NCBI GenBank assembly: GCA_029706075.1
Contig: JAINUG010000259.1
Location: forward strand, 434,001 to 498,000
Origin: Aldrovandia affinis
Taxonomy: Eukaryota; Chordata; Actinopteri; Notacanthiformes; Halosauridae
Reading direction: 5' to 3'
DNA length: 64,000 bases
Shown here: positions 29,573 through 42,058 of the stretch, in pieces
Layout: each line of letters starts with the position of its first letter
Numbering within the stretch: position 1 is the stretch's first letter
Notes under the pieces: generated by a model
What the model saw: the letters and a program-made list of their open reading frames with translations, nothing else
Told to the model about the DNA's origin: nothing
Databases searched by the model: none
Translations under genes and position numbers: made by a program

Positions 29573-30513
29573 TATCATGCTTCGCTTGGCTTCAGATCAG
29601 AAGTTCTTAGTTACAACTCCCACTGTGCAGCAACATTGTCCCAAGTGTGCTGTCACTGTGTCATCTTTGCTGAGCAAAGATTTTGTAGTAACGACAAGAT
29701 CCGCCTGCTCGGGACAGGTCCACTTCACCACCACACACACACAGAAGTAATGACGATGGCTTTGTACAACATCTTTGCTATACCACTACTTTTATTCAGC
29801 ATTACACTGAATTAGTGTAAAAAAAATACAACTAAGACTATAGTTACAACTAAAAAATATAGAGGTCATGACATCGGTGTCCTCAATGGTAGATACGGCC
29901 ATAGTCTAACAGATGGGTAGATAGTCTAATGTGTCTAAAAAGCTCACATGCACTTTCACTGCTTGGTATGACAGTTTTAACTATTTATTGTCAGGACACA
30001 GGTGGACTGTGGCTTCAGTCTTTTTAGTCTTAGTTGTGAAATATGCTGTAAAAAATAATGTAATTAATTCCAAAATTAAAACTAAGTGAAGTAATGAAAA
30101 CAAATTGCCTGGTAAGTTAATCAGTAACTTAACACTGAGTAAGTTACCGGAGGCTTTGCCTTTAAACCAAAAGGATTCCCACCAGGGTTGATTAATGATA
30201 ATTTTCAGTAGCCTACTGCGAATAGAATCAAAATGTAAATTTCACAGATTTCAAAAGCTGAAGCTATTATATATCCTCTAACATGTGCGTGTCTAATGGC
30301 TAACCGGCATTTTTTACACTGAGCCTGATGGGGTATTACAGAGATGTTGTAATGATCTGGTAAAAAGGAGGATCTAGTTCACAGAGCCGTCATGGTGCAC
30401 TGGAGGACTTAATGATTTCCATCTTCAGGTTGTTTTCATGGTGAGCGGCTCCACATCAGGTGCCCAGGGTGCTTCAGACATTTGCTTGGATGTGTCTTGC
30501 ATTCCCGAACCTG

Positions 30514-30516
<3 letters not shown>
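29573..30516. other. No gene recognised
   Basis: AT-rich sequence without identifiable gene or repeat family. Confidence 0.45.
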
Positions 30517-30561
<45 letters not shown>

Positions 30562-30574
30562 TTGTGAGTATGTG

Positions 30575-30619
<45 letters not shown>

Positions 30620-30690
30620 ATGTGTGTGTATGTGTGTGTGTGTCCATGTGTGTGTGCGTGTGTGCAGGTGTGTATGCATGTGTGCGTGCA
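30517..30690. repeat. (TG)n microsatellite
   Basis: Almost continuous TG dinucleotides with few interruptions (TATG, CATG, CGTG). ORFs across it are artefacts. Confidence 0.97.
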
Positions 30691-30699
30691 CCATTTAAC

Positions 30700-31895
30700 A
30701 GGTGTGTACATTGTGTACACACTGTGTTTAACACTTTCCTTAGGTTAAATTCTCAAATGCTTATTATTTAAAAAAAATAAAACTCAAAAGTTGATTTAAA
30801 GATCCAATTAGATACACATTTTAAATGCTAATCACCATCATCCCTGTGTGTATTGCATTTAACTTGATGTCTGTATGTCTATTTCTCTGTCTGTCTTTCT
30901 TGTTCTCTGTCCATCTGTCTGTTTCTGTTTTCCTGTTCTTCCATTTCTCTGTCTGCCTGTCTCAGCCCTGGACATGTACATGTTCAGTTAACATTTGTCA
31001 TTACCGTTGACTCACATTTAAATGTAAGTGTGTGTTTCTTTCATCACAAACACAATTTGGGGAGTTGGCAACATGTGAACTCGTCAAACTGTGTTTGAAG
31101 GAAAAAAAACTAGGCCTAACAGTTTTCTGTCCAAACTGTTTTCCATCTGTATCAAAGGGGTCGAGTAAAGAGACATGGTAACACAGCTTTACCACTAGAT
31201 GTCAATGTTGAGTCAAAGGATGAGAGGGTCTGCAATCTGTGATAAGGTGAACCGCTGCTTATTATCCAGTCCTAGGCGTGCTTCTAGTCATGAATGACTT
31301 TTGTTTTTACCTTGTTGTTTTCAGCCATGGTATTGATGTAACATGAAATATTTGTGAAAGACCTGTCATCTGGAGGTGAGGTGCAGTGCCAAATGACAGG
31401 TGGAGATGAGTACTGGAATGTTAACAGTTCTGTGGATTGATCCAGGGACAGTGGATTCCACATGTCATGCAGCTTTGCTTGTTCCATTCATTTTCAGCAG
31501 TTGGATCAGGTTGATTTCACAATTAATAACTCATCCAACCCATTGGCTAACATTGATTTATAGTCTTTTCTAAGATCAGAGAGAACTTTACTATTGTGAA
31601 AATAGAACAGCACCACCCAGAAGAGTACCAGTTTAAACCAGTGGCTACAAGTGGCATGCATGTAGAATTGACTGCAAAATCCAATGCATTTAGAATAGGG
31701 AATTAAGCTTATTCAGTTTGTTTATCAATATGTACAATCTTGTATTCAGAGTCAGGACCAGATCATAACTGTAACCTAACCAACCTTTTTACTGCACATT
31801 GTGTTTGTTCTGAATTCCTGTTCACCACTGGCTGACTCCATCTGTAGGAACACTTCCTTTGCTGGGAAAACAGGGCTAAAAAGGAGTTGTGAGAT
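30700..31895. other. No gene recognised
   Basis: A pyrimidine-rich TCTGTCTG-type stretch lies at about 30865-30965; the rest is unremarkable. Confidence 0.45.
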
Positions 31896-31972
31896 CCGGG
31901 GTTGTTGTGGGATCACAGGGTGATCACAGGGTGATCCCACAACAACCCCGGAGCAGGGAGCAGGGAGCAGGG
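31896..31972. repeat. Perfect 21-bp inverted repeat plus 7-mer tandem
   Basis: Arms CCGGGGTTGTTGTGGGATCA(C) at 31896-31916 and its exact complement at 31931-31951 surround a 14-base spacer. A run of three GGAGCAG-type heptamers follows to 31972. No coding role seen. Confidence 0.9.
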
Positions 31973-32048
31973 TTTTATGCTGATAATGCCTGCTTTATGT
32001 AATCAGAGGTAGGCCTAATTGCTGAAAATCCATATTTAGCTATGGCAC

Positions 32049-32760
32049 TTAAAATTACAATTACAATTGCCTAATTTAGCAGACAATTTTATCCAGAACA
32101 ACTTACAATAACTGCATTCCACCAAGTGGGCTGAGACCGCACAGCAATAGTCAGAACAAGTTAACACATAGCAGTTGTTACACACACAGAGCTACTGGGG
32201 AAAAAGGTCAAAGGAGAACGTTTATAGTTTTTTTGTAAAAGAGACAAGTTAGGTTCCTATGTGCTCTGTGTTGGGGACGTGCTGGAGTGGGGGTGAGCCA
32301 AGGGTCAGTGGGGAGAGCTGGGTTTTCACTCTGCAGCTCTTCTGTTCTGTTGGGGGAGGTTATTCCACCACTGAGGTGCCAAGACAGAGAAGAGCCTTGA
32401 TGGAGATGATAGGAACAATCATAGAGGAGTAAGCAGGGATACATATACACAAAGTATTGAGCAAGTAGGCAGTGGTGATGACAATTGGCTAGATGTACAG
32501 AATTCAATGGTAGTGGAGTCTGAAAAGGTGGGTTTTGAGTCTCTTGATTGCAAGTGATTCCGCAGTCCTGATCGATTGCGGAAGGTCATTCCACCACCGA
32601 AGGGTGGAGGAGCGGCTGCCGGGCGCCCGGAGAGATGGGACAGTCAGTTTGCCAGCGGAGCGGAGGGGTCTGGCTGGGGTGTAGGGTGTGATGACGGATG
32701 TCTGGAGGTAAGGGGGAGCAATTCCTCTAGCCGCTTGAAAAGCAAGCAGTTCTCTTGAAG
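32049..32760 (-). mobile_element. L2-type LINE 3' fragments, decayed
   Basis: The left end (TTTAGCAGACAATTTTATCC) is the L2 tail in reverse. At 32575-32620, GGAAGGTCATTCCACCACC matches the W-N-D-L-P coding end seen at 26437-26460; a second weaker copy of that segment lies at about 32350-32400, so two fragments may be joined. Confidence 0.65.
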
Positions 32761-32769
32761 CCAGCTGAA

Positions 32770-33480
32770 GGCTTTTAAAATATATATTATTATTATTGTT
32801 GTTGTTGTTGTTTTTATGATGGTCATCATTATCATCATCATTAATGCCAGGTTTTATTGAGCAGAAAGCCCCTGAAGTGTGGGTGGCTCTGTGTGCCCTG
32901 TGATATGGAGAGGGACGTTTTGTGGGACATTACTTTGTTTGTGACTCTGTTGGGAGTCTTCCCAAGAGCTGAAAGGGAAAGTGGGAAGTGAGTCTTGATG
33001 GTTTTAAAGTGAGACTTGATGGTTACGCAAAGCGGCGGAGGGTATGATAAATGCTGCGTTCTTGTTCAGTGTTGTCAGCAGAACGCGGCGAATGTGCAGA
33101 GGTGTGGAGGCAGGGAGGCAGCCACGGCTAGTTGTCACTTTTTTGCTTTGAGCTCTTCTGCGCATTTTTTTTTTCTGATCTGTTTATACATATCCATTAT
33201 TGCATGCAGGGGCTTTGGTCTTCTTTGTAACTCAAAGTTGGGTTGCCTGGGTTATTTCATATCTTTCGTATGATTTTTTTTTTCTCAACAAAGATTTCCA
33301 AGGCTTTTGAAATGCACCCACTCATGTGCATTGATTTGGATATTAATGCAACGGTAGGCCATTGAGTTATTTCTGTTGTAGAACACTTTCATATGGTTTC
33401 AATGAGCTGCGTAAATTAACAAGATTAAAGAGACCAGTAGGATAAATTGCACTGGCATATCAGTGTGGCACTGTATGTTT
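32770..33480. other. No gene recognised
   Basis: Contains a short GTT/CAT-type trinucleotide run near 32790-32845; otherwise nothing seen. Confidence 0.45.
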
Positions 33481-33481
33481 A

Positions 33482-33691
33482 CATTTACATTACATTACAG
33501 GCATTTGGCAGACGCTCTTATCCAGAGCGACGTACAACAAAGTGTTAACTGTAGTCAAGAACAGTTTAGCTGAAAGCCACCCTAGAGGGAAGTACAATTC
33601 CAGGTGCTAGGAGCAACCACATAGTTAAACTAGGACCCTGTAGGTAAATCTGTAGCCATGATTCAAAGGCAGCAATAAAACAATCAGTGCG
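33482..33691 (-). mobile_element. L2-type LINE 3' UTR fragment
   Basis: Near-identical to 26089-26300: reverse tail ACATTACATTACAGGCATTT, then the same 3' UTR down to about 33691. Closeness suggests the same subfamily. Confidence 0.8.
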
Positions 33692-34040
33692 GAATTTTTT
33701 CATGTAGCCATTGTGCAGTTAATTGATGTCTAAGCCAAAGTATGCAGAGCTGCTTGAAGCCGGGAATTATTTGACTGCTGTGGTTTGACTTCTTAGCCAC
33801 TTATCATGTATGAGGTTGTGAAGTTCTTTTCTGATCCCCCCTCATCTGCAGTGACACTAAATGCACTCATCAGTAGAGCTTCCTGCAGCAACAATAAACA
33901 AATCTCAATTTAAATTTGTGGTAGAGTTTGATGAAGTTTGGTGAAGTTTGGTAGAGTTTGGTAGAGGCTGTGGTGATATAAGTGTTGGGCTGGAGACTAA
34001 AAGGTTGCTGGTTCAATTCCCAATTTCCCAATTCAGAAAA
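33692..34040. other. No gene recognised
   Basis: Short direct repeats of GTTTGGTAGAGTTT at about 33930-33965. Nothing else. Confidence 0.45.
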
Positions 34041-34991
34041 ACTAAATAATTATTGGAATTCTGTTATACAAGTTTTTTTCATTTGAATGGTTTCTCTTGG
34101 GATATTGGACCATTCTACAAGAAGGAAAGCCTCCAGTTCTTTGAGAGATGAAGGTGGTGGAAAACCACCACCACCATTCTGCACTCTACGTTCCAGAACT
34201 TCCCATAAAAGTTCAATGATGTTTAGATCTGTGATGGAAGGTGTTTGACTTCATCCTGGTGTTCATGAAACCACTCTTAAATCCATTTAGCAGTGTGTAT
34301 GGGGGCGTTATCATCTTGGAATATGGGAACATCTTGAGGAAACAATGTTTGCACCATAGGGCATCTGGTTCCTAAAGTGGCCATAACTCCACCATGCAGA
34401 GTATTAATCAAATCCAATGACTCCCACAAGATGGCTGCCCATACCCTAACAGATCAACCACCATCTTTAACAATTTGGAATGGGTAATGTGCGTTGAAGG
34501 CTTCCATTGGCTTTCTCCACACATAAACCCATCCAGATATAGGAAAAAGAGTAAAAGATGACCAATCAGACCATATAACCTTTTTTCACTGTTCAGAAGT
34601 CCAGGTTTTGTGCTCATTGCACCAGGTTATACGTTGTTCTCATTGGCCTTGGTTACACGTGGTTTCTGAATAGCAGCCCCACCACAAATGCCAGCTTTGT
34701 GGAGCTTACAATGTACAATGTTTTTCTTGAGACTGGATCATGAGGGGAATACTCATTTCTGTGCTAATTTTTGAGGCTGTTGTTTTGTGATTTTGATCTG
34801 TCCTGTTAAGTGTCCATCTATCTCTGACAGTGAGCTTTGACTTGTGACCACTGCTCCTCTTTCCTGATGCAGTTTTTCCTTGTTTGGCATATGCCGCCAT
34901 TCAATACTGTTCATTTCAACATATTCAATAATTTTGACATTTCTGTGACTGACACACCTGCAGTTTGGACACCAACTATTTGACCTCTTTC

Positions 34992-37349
34992 TGTCACGGT
35001 TGTTCCCCAGATTCACCGCCAGATGGTGGTGTTGCGCCTTCCCTGTGGGAGGCGCACAGGTGGTACGAGTTTTCAATTATCTCCCTATTTAAACCGCACT
35101 TGGGTTTCTGATCGGGGCGAAATCGTAAGCCATCTTTACGATTTTTAGCCGGTAAGGTAGTGTGTCTTTTTCAAGACGCACACAAAGACTTCCTTTAGAA
35201 ATGACCATCTCCATTCAATCCCTTTTAAAACAAAATAACTTATCTAGTTGTACTTTTATGGAAACCATTCTCTCTAATGGGAGTTTTCGTTTGGTTTTTG
35301 TTTGTCAGTCGGTTCGACTGCTTTCAGGTTACAATCTTGTTCTTTTGGCTCTCCTAGCCGTTTACGTTTTGGGGAAAACTCTGTGTCTAACGAAATAACT
35401 TATTTAGTTTACCTTCATTAGGACCCTTGCTCAGAGTTTTGGTTTAAGGTCTTCTTACTATTTAATTGTACCTACATTAGAGCTTTTAGTTGGGTTTCTT
35501 TTGTTCTGTCGACTGTTCGACTGTTTCGGGTTACTAACTGGTTCTTTTGGCTAACAGCCTTTCACGTTTTGGACAGTCAGAGTTTTGGTTTAAGGTCTTC
35601 TCATAACTATTTAAAAACCTACATTAGAAATCTTGCTCGTGGTTAGGAGCTTTTCGTTAGGTTTCTTTTGTTCAGTTGCTTCGACTGTTTTCGGGTTACA
35701 ATATGGTTCTGGCGGCTCTCCTAGCCCCTCCGCGTTTTAGGACGCTCAGAACTTTTCATAACTGTTTAATTGTACCTACATTAGAAATCTTGCTCTGTGG
35801 TTAGGAGCTTTTCATTAGGTTTCTTTTGTTCAGTCGCTTTTCATTAGGACTGTTTTCGGGTTACAATATGGTTCTGGCGGCTCTCCTAGCCCCTCCTCGT
35901 TTTCGGACGCTCAGAACTTTTGGTATAGGTCTTACCCTGTTGTTCTGTCGGTTCCCCTTAATCGTTTCGAGTTTGTTGGACGTTCAGATGTGGGTCAAGT
36001 TGTGCCCTGTTGTTCTGTCGGTTCCCCTTAAACCGTTTCGAGTTTTGGGATGTCAGATGTGGGTCAAGTAGAACCCTGTTGTTCTGTCGGTCCCCCTTAA
36101 CCGTTTCGAGTTTCGGACGTCAGATGTGGGTCAAGTTGTGCCCTGTTGTTCTGTCGGTCCCCCTTAACCGTTTCGAGTTTTCTGACTTTCAGAACTTGTG
36201 GGTCAGGTCTTACCATGTTATCAACTTGTTCTGTTGGCTCTCCTAGCCTTTTCACGTTTTCGGACGCACAGAACTTTTGGTTATGTCTGGTCATAATAAA
36301 TTATTTCCTTGTCATCTACAAATAAAAACCTTTGCTCGCTATTAAGCGCTTTTCATTTGGTTTTGTTTGTTCAGTCGTTTAGACTGTTTTCGGGTGACAA
36401 CCTTGTTCTGTTGGCTCTCCTAGCCTTTCACGTTTTCGGACGCACAGAACTTTTGGTTATGTCTGGTCATAATAAATGATTTACTTGTCACTTACAAATA
36501 GAAACCTTGCTCGCTATTAAGCGCTTTATTAAGTCAGTTCGACTGTTTTGGGTTACCAGATTGTTCTGTTGGCTCTCCTAGCCTTTTCGCGTTTTCGGAC
36601 GTTCAGAACTTTTGGGTCAGGTCTTAACATTCGGTTCGACTGTTTTCGGGTTACAACCTTGTTCTGTTGGTTCTCCTAGCCTTTCACGTTTTCGGACGCT
36701 CAGAACTTTTGGTTATGTCTGGTCAGAAGAAATTATTTACTTGTCACCTACAAATAGAAACCTTGCTCGTTAGTTATGAGCTTTTAGTTAGGTTTCGTTT
36801 GTTCAGTCGCTTCGACTGTTTCAGGTTACAATATGGTTCTGTGGCTCTCCTAGCTTTTCGCGTTTTCGGACGCTCTGAACTTTTGGGTGTTATGTAAACA
36901 AAAGAACATATGTAATTGTACCTACAATAAGAACCCTGCTCGCTATTAAGCGCTTTTCGTTCGGGTTCCTGTTGTTCAGTCTGTTCAACTGTTTCCGGGT
37001 TACAATCATGTTCTCTCGGCTCTCCTAGCCTTTATTGTTTTGGGAAACTCGTGTCTTAACATACAAACTTATTTAGTTGTACCTATAAAAAAGAACCTTG
37101 CCCGCTAGTCGGAGCTTTGACTCAGGTTGCTTTTGGTTCAGGTTACAAACTTGTTCGTTTGGCTCTCATAGCCTTTGCGTTTTCAGACACTCGGAGTAGC
37201 CACCCGTTGGGTGAGATTTTCCGTTCCTCCCTTGTTATCGTCTTCCCAAATTTCTCTGTTTATCAGAGCTAGTGGTCAGACTGTTTCAGTTTGACTTTTT
37301 GATCCCCTGGGGTTTCTGCGAGTGGCGCCTATCAACATCCACCCTCACA
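34992..37349 (+). mobile_element. Family-X solo LTR, copy 1, enlarged by tandem repeats
   Basis: 2358 bp from TGTCACGG to CCTCACA, flanked by CTTTC at 34987-34991 and 37350-37354. Both ends align to the other two copies: the promoter end with CTATTTAAAC at about 35086-35095 and GCCGGTAAGG near 35150, and the far end with CACCCGTTGGGTGA. The centre is a tandem array that explains the extra length. No coding region. Confidence 0.88.
35280..37180 (+). repeat. Degenerate tandem array inside family-X LTR
   Basis: The marker GGCTCTCCTAGCC or close forms occurs about ten times (from 35348 to 37163) at typical spacing of 140-180 bp, each near CGTTTTCGGACGCTCAGAAC. Within it a shorter unit beginning CCCTGTTGTTCTGTCGG repeats at 35936, 36005, 36073 and 36139 (66-69 bp). 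Copy 2 has only one such unit. Confidence 0.85.
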
Positions 37350-37477
37350 CTTTCAAAATATGTTACATCTCTCATGTTGCTTTAGAAACTCACATATTAA
37401 AGTATTTATTGAAAAATGTATTTATAGCAGAAACATATTTGTAATTTTTATTTAATTATTACATGTGTAGACTTATT

Positions 37478-37700
37478 TTTCATCCATCCATCCATCCATC
37501 CATTGAGAACATTGACAGCCGGGCGAGAAGAATACAGTGCCCGCCAATCCATCACAGGGCACATTGTCACACACATATGGGCAATATAGCCAAAGCTAAA
37601 CTGTGGGAGGAAACCAGTACCCTTGAAATAGGACACATTGAGGCCCCGGCCTAGTTCAACCAATCAATACATTTCCATGCACCACTGTGCCGCCTGACTT
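37478..37700 (-). repeat. Dispersed repeat with (ATCC)n start
   Basis: A short CATC run (37483-37503) precedes a stretch which, on the minus strand, reads GTGATGGATTGGCGGGCACT and GGTTTCCTCCCACAGTT. These phrases are typical of a widespread fish interspersed repeat linked to GGAT microsatellites. Family not assigned. Confidence 0.55.
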
Positions 37701-37780
37701 ATTTTTCATTGCAATTTAATTACTTCAGAAAACCCTTTTCATTTCTTTTTTTGTCTAGCCCCTGTATATATGCACACATA

Positions 37781-38260
37781 CAGGTATCTGCAAAAATAAA
37801 AGAAACACCAACATAAAATGTCTTAGTAGGGTGCTGGGCCAACACAAGCCCAAAGAACAGCTTCAATGTGCCTTGACATAGATTCTACAAGTGTCTGGAA
37901 CTCCATCATTCTTCCACAAGAAATTCCATCATTTGGTGTTTTGTTGACGCTGGTAGAAAACACTGTCTCAGGCACTGCTCCAGAATCTCATCTAAGTGTT
38001 CAATTGCGTTGAGATCTGGTGACTGAGACGGCCATAACATATGGTTTACATCATTTTCATGCTCATCAAACCACTCATGCCCTGTGGATGGGGACATTGT
38101 CATCCTGTAAGAGACCACTCCCATCAGGATAGAAATGCTTCACCATAGGATGAAGTGGATCTAAACCATGCCAGGAAAATACATCCCACACCAAAACAGA
38201 GCTGCCAGAACCCTCCGTTTACATATGTTAATAAGTTTCCTTTATTGTGGCTGTTACCTG
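37781..38260 (-). mobile_element. Tc1/mariner element, internally deleted, with TA target sites
   Basis: 480 bp. Ends CAGGTATCTGCAAAAATAAA and, inverted, CAGGTAACAGCCACAATAAA, next to TA at 37779-37780 and 38261-38262. The middle encodes, on the minus strand, part of a Tc1 catalytic region (SPDLNAIEHLDEILEQ, where the D-E pair normally ends the DDE motif). Much of the gene is missing. Confidence 0.8.
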
Positions 38261-38262
38261 TA

Positions 38263-39709
38263 CTTACCTGAGCGGCATCCACGAAATATATGCACAGACA
38301 ACACAGATCCCTGGCAATATTTTTGTGACATTTTGGATGTTTTGTACATGCTCAGTTAAGCACACTGTTGTCTTCATCAGCCTAACACACTCATTTGTAT
38401 GTGTGTTTGTTCTGTTTCTTCATGAATACAGCAATAACAGATTATTTTTATTTGTAATGTTGTCTCTCCATTCAATTAATCCCCATCCTGCCAGGGCCTG
38501 ATGGGCCTTCTCAACAGGATGGAATGAGTGAACTTGTGTGCCTCCCATCTCTCTGTGTCACAGAGTCCTGAGGTGAGCGATGCTCCCTTCCATTAGTTAG
38601 AAACCCAAGGCGGTTATTTAGTAATTATTTTTAAGGGTGCTCCATTTTTGCAGTAATTAATATAAAAACCAAGAGTCAGGAAGAGTGATGTTGTTGTTGT
38701 TTCTACTCTCTGTTAAAGGTAGTTAGCTGAATAAATGTTCCTAATGTTTTCAAAGCAGTAACCTGCTTGAGTCTCAGGCTGGGCCTCTTTCCTTAGAAGT
38801 GTGAATCACCAGCTGGCACTCTGCATTTGGTGACTCAATGTGTGCGTTTAAAAGCCTAAATATAGCCATCCTTATTTACCCTTTCATCTAGCTCTCTAGA
38901 CATTTAAAGGTTCAACTTGATGTTGAATTCATTTCTATGCATATGTCATTGTTGAAGGTGCTGCTGTTTTAAAAAAAATGATTATTTATTTTGCCACCGT
39001 GCAGTTTTAGCCTCTGCTTTGAGATGACTTTGAGGTATATTTTTTTGATCGGATCTGTCCTCAGATCGTCTTTGTCTGATGAATATTTCGAATGCAGTGA
39101 CAGTAACCTATTTGGTTGATAGCAGCAATGCTAACATCCTGCTTCAAAATGCACTGTGTACTCAGGGCCTTTCAGCAGTCCAAACAGCTGATTTGCACTG
39201 AGGCCCCGACGTGCACATGTTTAGATTACTGACCTAGACTGTGCCCCCATGGTGTTCACAGTGGACGGTATATATTGGCACAAGCATGTGGAAGCTTAGC
39301 TGGCAGTCAAATGGGTTCCCTGTCCTGCAGTACCCACACATCACCAATAGAGGCTGTGCTGCTCCTGCTGCAGCTCTGCTTGGGGCTTGGGGCTTGGGGC
39401 TCGGGGGGGACACAGAGCAGCACATTGTGATGTGGCACCAATCCTGTGGAACACAGACCCCACTTCACATCCAGGACCCATTCATGAACCATTAGTAAAA
39501 CACATAAATCAATTATATGTAGACTTATTATGATTATATAACTGTCACAATCATTACTATCATAGTTACTACAGGAATAACTGTTTTGTCATTGCTGTTA
39601 TTATCATTAATACATTGATTTGCAGTGCCTGTCGGAAAAGTAAATGTTCTACCTTTATGAATGCTCATTGAACATAAATCAACAGTGTAAAACATTAGCC
39701 TTATTGGTT
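38263..39709. other. No gene recognised
   Basis: Long stretch with mixed base composition and only short ORFs; a GGCTTGGGGCTTGGGGCTCG triple repeat lies near 39380-39405. Confidence 0.45.
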
Positions 39710-39756
39710 TAGAGTGCCTGTCCTGGAGTGATGTCAGCTTTAGGACAGGCACTCTA
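39710..39756. repeat. Perfect 15-bp hairpin
   Basis: TAGAGTGCCTGTCCT (39710-39724) pairs exactly with AGGACAGGCACTCTA (39742-39756) over a 17-base loop. The stem is short for a microRNA precursor. Confidence 0.85.
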
Positions 39757-40540
39757 GTAAATGTTGGTACTGCAGGTGTCTGTGATATTATCATTGAGAG
39801 ACGAGCAATGATCTGTTTCTGTGAATGTGATTTCATCACAGGGGTATGTGTAGAGTTGATCATGTGTGAAACAGCCTCTCAGGACATGTAGTTATAAGCA
39901 GAGACCTTTAGGGTGTTCAGCCCAGACTTTATGGAAAATGAATGGCCGAAAGGCCATTTCAAACATTTCAATGTTATTATGGCCTACATGAACAGGAATG
40001 GATGCTTCATACATGGTGAGGTATGTCGTAAGGTCTATGAATTACATTTCAACACAGTCCGCAGTAGATGAAGTGTCGTTAAGATGTTCAGCACAAGAGA
40101 AGTGTGTTTGTTGAGTTGTATACAGTAAACAGTAAACTGTCCTGTTGAGGTGCAAATGGTCAAAGAGCCTCAAGCTGCTTTCTATCGTCTTTTTCTTAAT
40201 TTCAATTTGAATATCATTTTTTTAAACATGCACGCACCCTTATCCAAATCTGAAATTCATCAAGTTGAGAGCATCAGATGTGACAGCAGAACTGGAGCCC
40301 TGTTGCAATTTCATGAATTTGAATGTGTTAAACCTAGAAGAGAAAATAAAATGACATGTCCAGGGCAGAATACACTACATAACAAAAATATATCAATAGA
40401 GTTCTGTTTTCATATCAAAAGATTTGTCACTGAACTTTATTCATAGAAAGTATAACTGAGATGTCTCTGCAAAAAAACATGGTAAAGAATAAATATTTCT
40501 ATAAAATAAAATAAAAATAGTATTCATAGCCCTTTTGGAG
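39757..40540. other. No gene recognised
   Basis: AT-rich; an open frame of 98 codons at 40150-40446 has no recognisable domain. Confidence 0.45.
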
Positions 40541-40554
40541 TAGAATAGAATAGA

Positions 40555-41170
40555 CTAGAATAGCCTTTATTAATCCCGGGGGGGGGAAATTTGGTTTGTC
40601 ACAGCAGCACTGGTACAGGAGTGAAAGAACACACAAGACATACAGGACATAATAAATACAAGATAAATATATTTAAAAACCAGAGTAAAAACCTAGCAGC
40701 TATACAGACATACAGAACATCATAGTATATTGGAATACCAGATGCTAAATGCAAGAATAAAAAAATAAAAAATAGCAAAAACAACCTAGCATCGATCATA
40801 CTGGAGGTAGTGCAAATCCACCAGATAGACAGCGCATACCAGTGTACTGAAGTACTAAGAAAAACAAATATGAGATATGAGATCAAGTAGCAATCGGGGC
40901 AGCAGTGAGATGTGCAGAGAATGTAGGGTAGGTACAGCAGTAGAGAGTGAGAGTGTTCAGTGTTCAATGTTCATTGTTATACAGTTTGATGGCTGCTGGT
41001 ACAAAGGAGCGCTTGAACCGCTCCGTTCTGCATGTGAATTGGATGAGCCTGTGGCTGAGTATATATAAGTGATCCTGTAGGACTCCTTAAGGGGGCTCCA
41101 ACAGGGCCTAGTTTTCTTTAGCACAATCGTGTCCTGTCCAGTATCGCAGTTCAATGCAATATCCTACATT
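40555..41170 (-). mobile_element. 3' end of a non-LTR retrotransposon
   Basis: The left end, TTTATTAATCCCGGGGGGGG, is on the minus strand a CCCCGGGATTAATAAA tail typical of Rex/Babar-like fish LINEs. At about 40985-41050 the minus strand reads CRTERFKRSFVPAAIK, the usual last residues of a LINE RT ORF. Upstream parts are missing. Confidence 0.6.
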
Positions 41171-41779
41171 CCTATGTTTACAATCTCAACCCTTCCAATC
41201 ACTGTGGAAATGTATGATAAAGCAATTGTGTCTGGTATCCTGTAGTACAATATCTTACCCTTCTATTGTCAAGGTAAACACTCTACAGCTCTTTGAATGG
41301 CCCTCTTAAAATCCTTTTCTATAAAAAAAAAAGAATAATAATAATATGAGGATAACCTTCTTTAATACTTTGCCCCAGCAATGCTAGTGCGGAGTGAGTT
41401 TTTCAGAACGTTCAATTTCAGTTTTGGATGTTTTCCTGCAAAGTTAGCTGTGTCTATTTCATTTTTAGAGCACACTTTCTAGACTTACACCTTCAATACC
41501 TTTTTTTTATCTATGGTGGCAAGGGGTGGCCTATGGTTATTTACCCATGCCTCATTGATTTACCCCCAACCAATCACTGAGGTAAATTTCTTGGAAAGGG
41601 AGACCAGGCAGTAAGCTAGCTCAGTGTTTTTTAGGGTCTGATTTAATTTAAGTTAGGTGCTTGGGATGTATTCCCAGTTGGGACTAGATGTCTGTCCCTC
41701 AGTTTACAGGTTGCATCCTTTGTGGATTAGATTTTTTCCGGTGCCCTATATTTTTTTAATTATTTAATGGATATTTGTA
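41171..41779. other. No gene recognised
   Basis: AT-rich sequence with no supported feature. Confidence 0.45.
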
Positions 41780-42058
41780 TGCATTTGTGGGCAACACAGT
41801 TAACCCAATTGAACACTTATGGGAGATTCTGGCATCTGGGAGTGGCATCTGAGACAGCATTTTACACCACTATCAATAAAACACAGAATTATGGAATTTC
41901 TCATGGAGGAAAAGTGTTGCATCCCTCCAATTGAGTTCCTGAATACACTTATAGAATCAATGCCAAGGCACATTGAAGTTGTTCTGGTGGCTTGTGGTGA
42001 CCCAATGCCATGTTAAGACACTTCATGTTGGTTTTTCCTTTATTATGGAAGTTACCTG
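41780..42058 (+). mobile_element. Tc1/mariner 3' end fragment
   Basis: Plus strand gives NPIEHLWEI-like coding near 41800, then frameshifted tail and a terminal repeat TTTATTATGGAAGTTACCTG ending 42058 at TA. Matches the right end of the element at 37781-38260. Confidence 0.75.

Larger units (their letters stand above)
34045..37450 (-). mobile_element. Tc1/mariner-type element, interrupted by a family-X LTR
   Basis: The minus strand gives Tc1-type transposase pieces: GKTASGKRSSGHKSKLTVRD (helix-turn-helix part, 34706-34900), and further on the segments around MCGESQWKPS (34408-34617). Stops and indels are frequent. The 5' flank continues after the nested LTR at 37355: TTTGACCTCTTTC before it joins AAAATATG after it. 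The transposase would cut and paste the element; this one is dead. Confidence 0.7.

Noticed and set aside
30425..30771. Long overlapping ORFs rich in Cys-Val or His-Thr on both strands
   Set aside because: They are direct readings of the (TG)n microsatellite and have no other content.
39710..39756. MicroRNA gene
   Set aside because: A 15-bp stem is shorter than needed for a typical precursor and no extension pairs beyond it.
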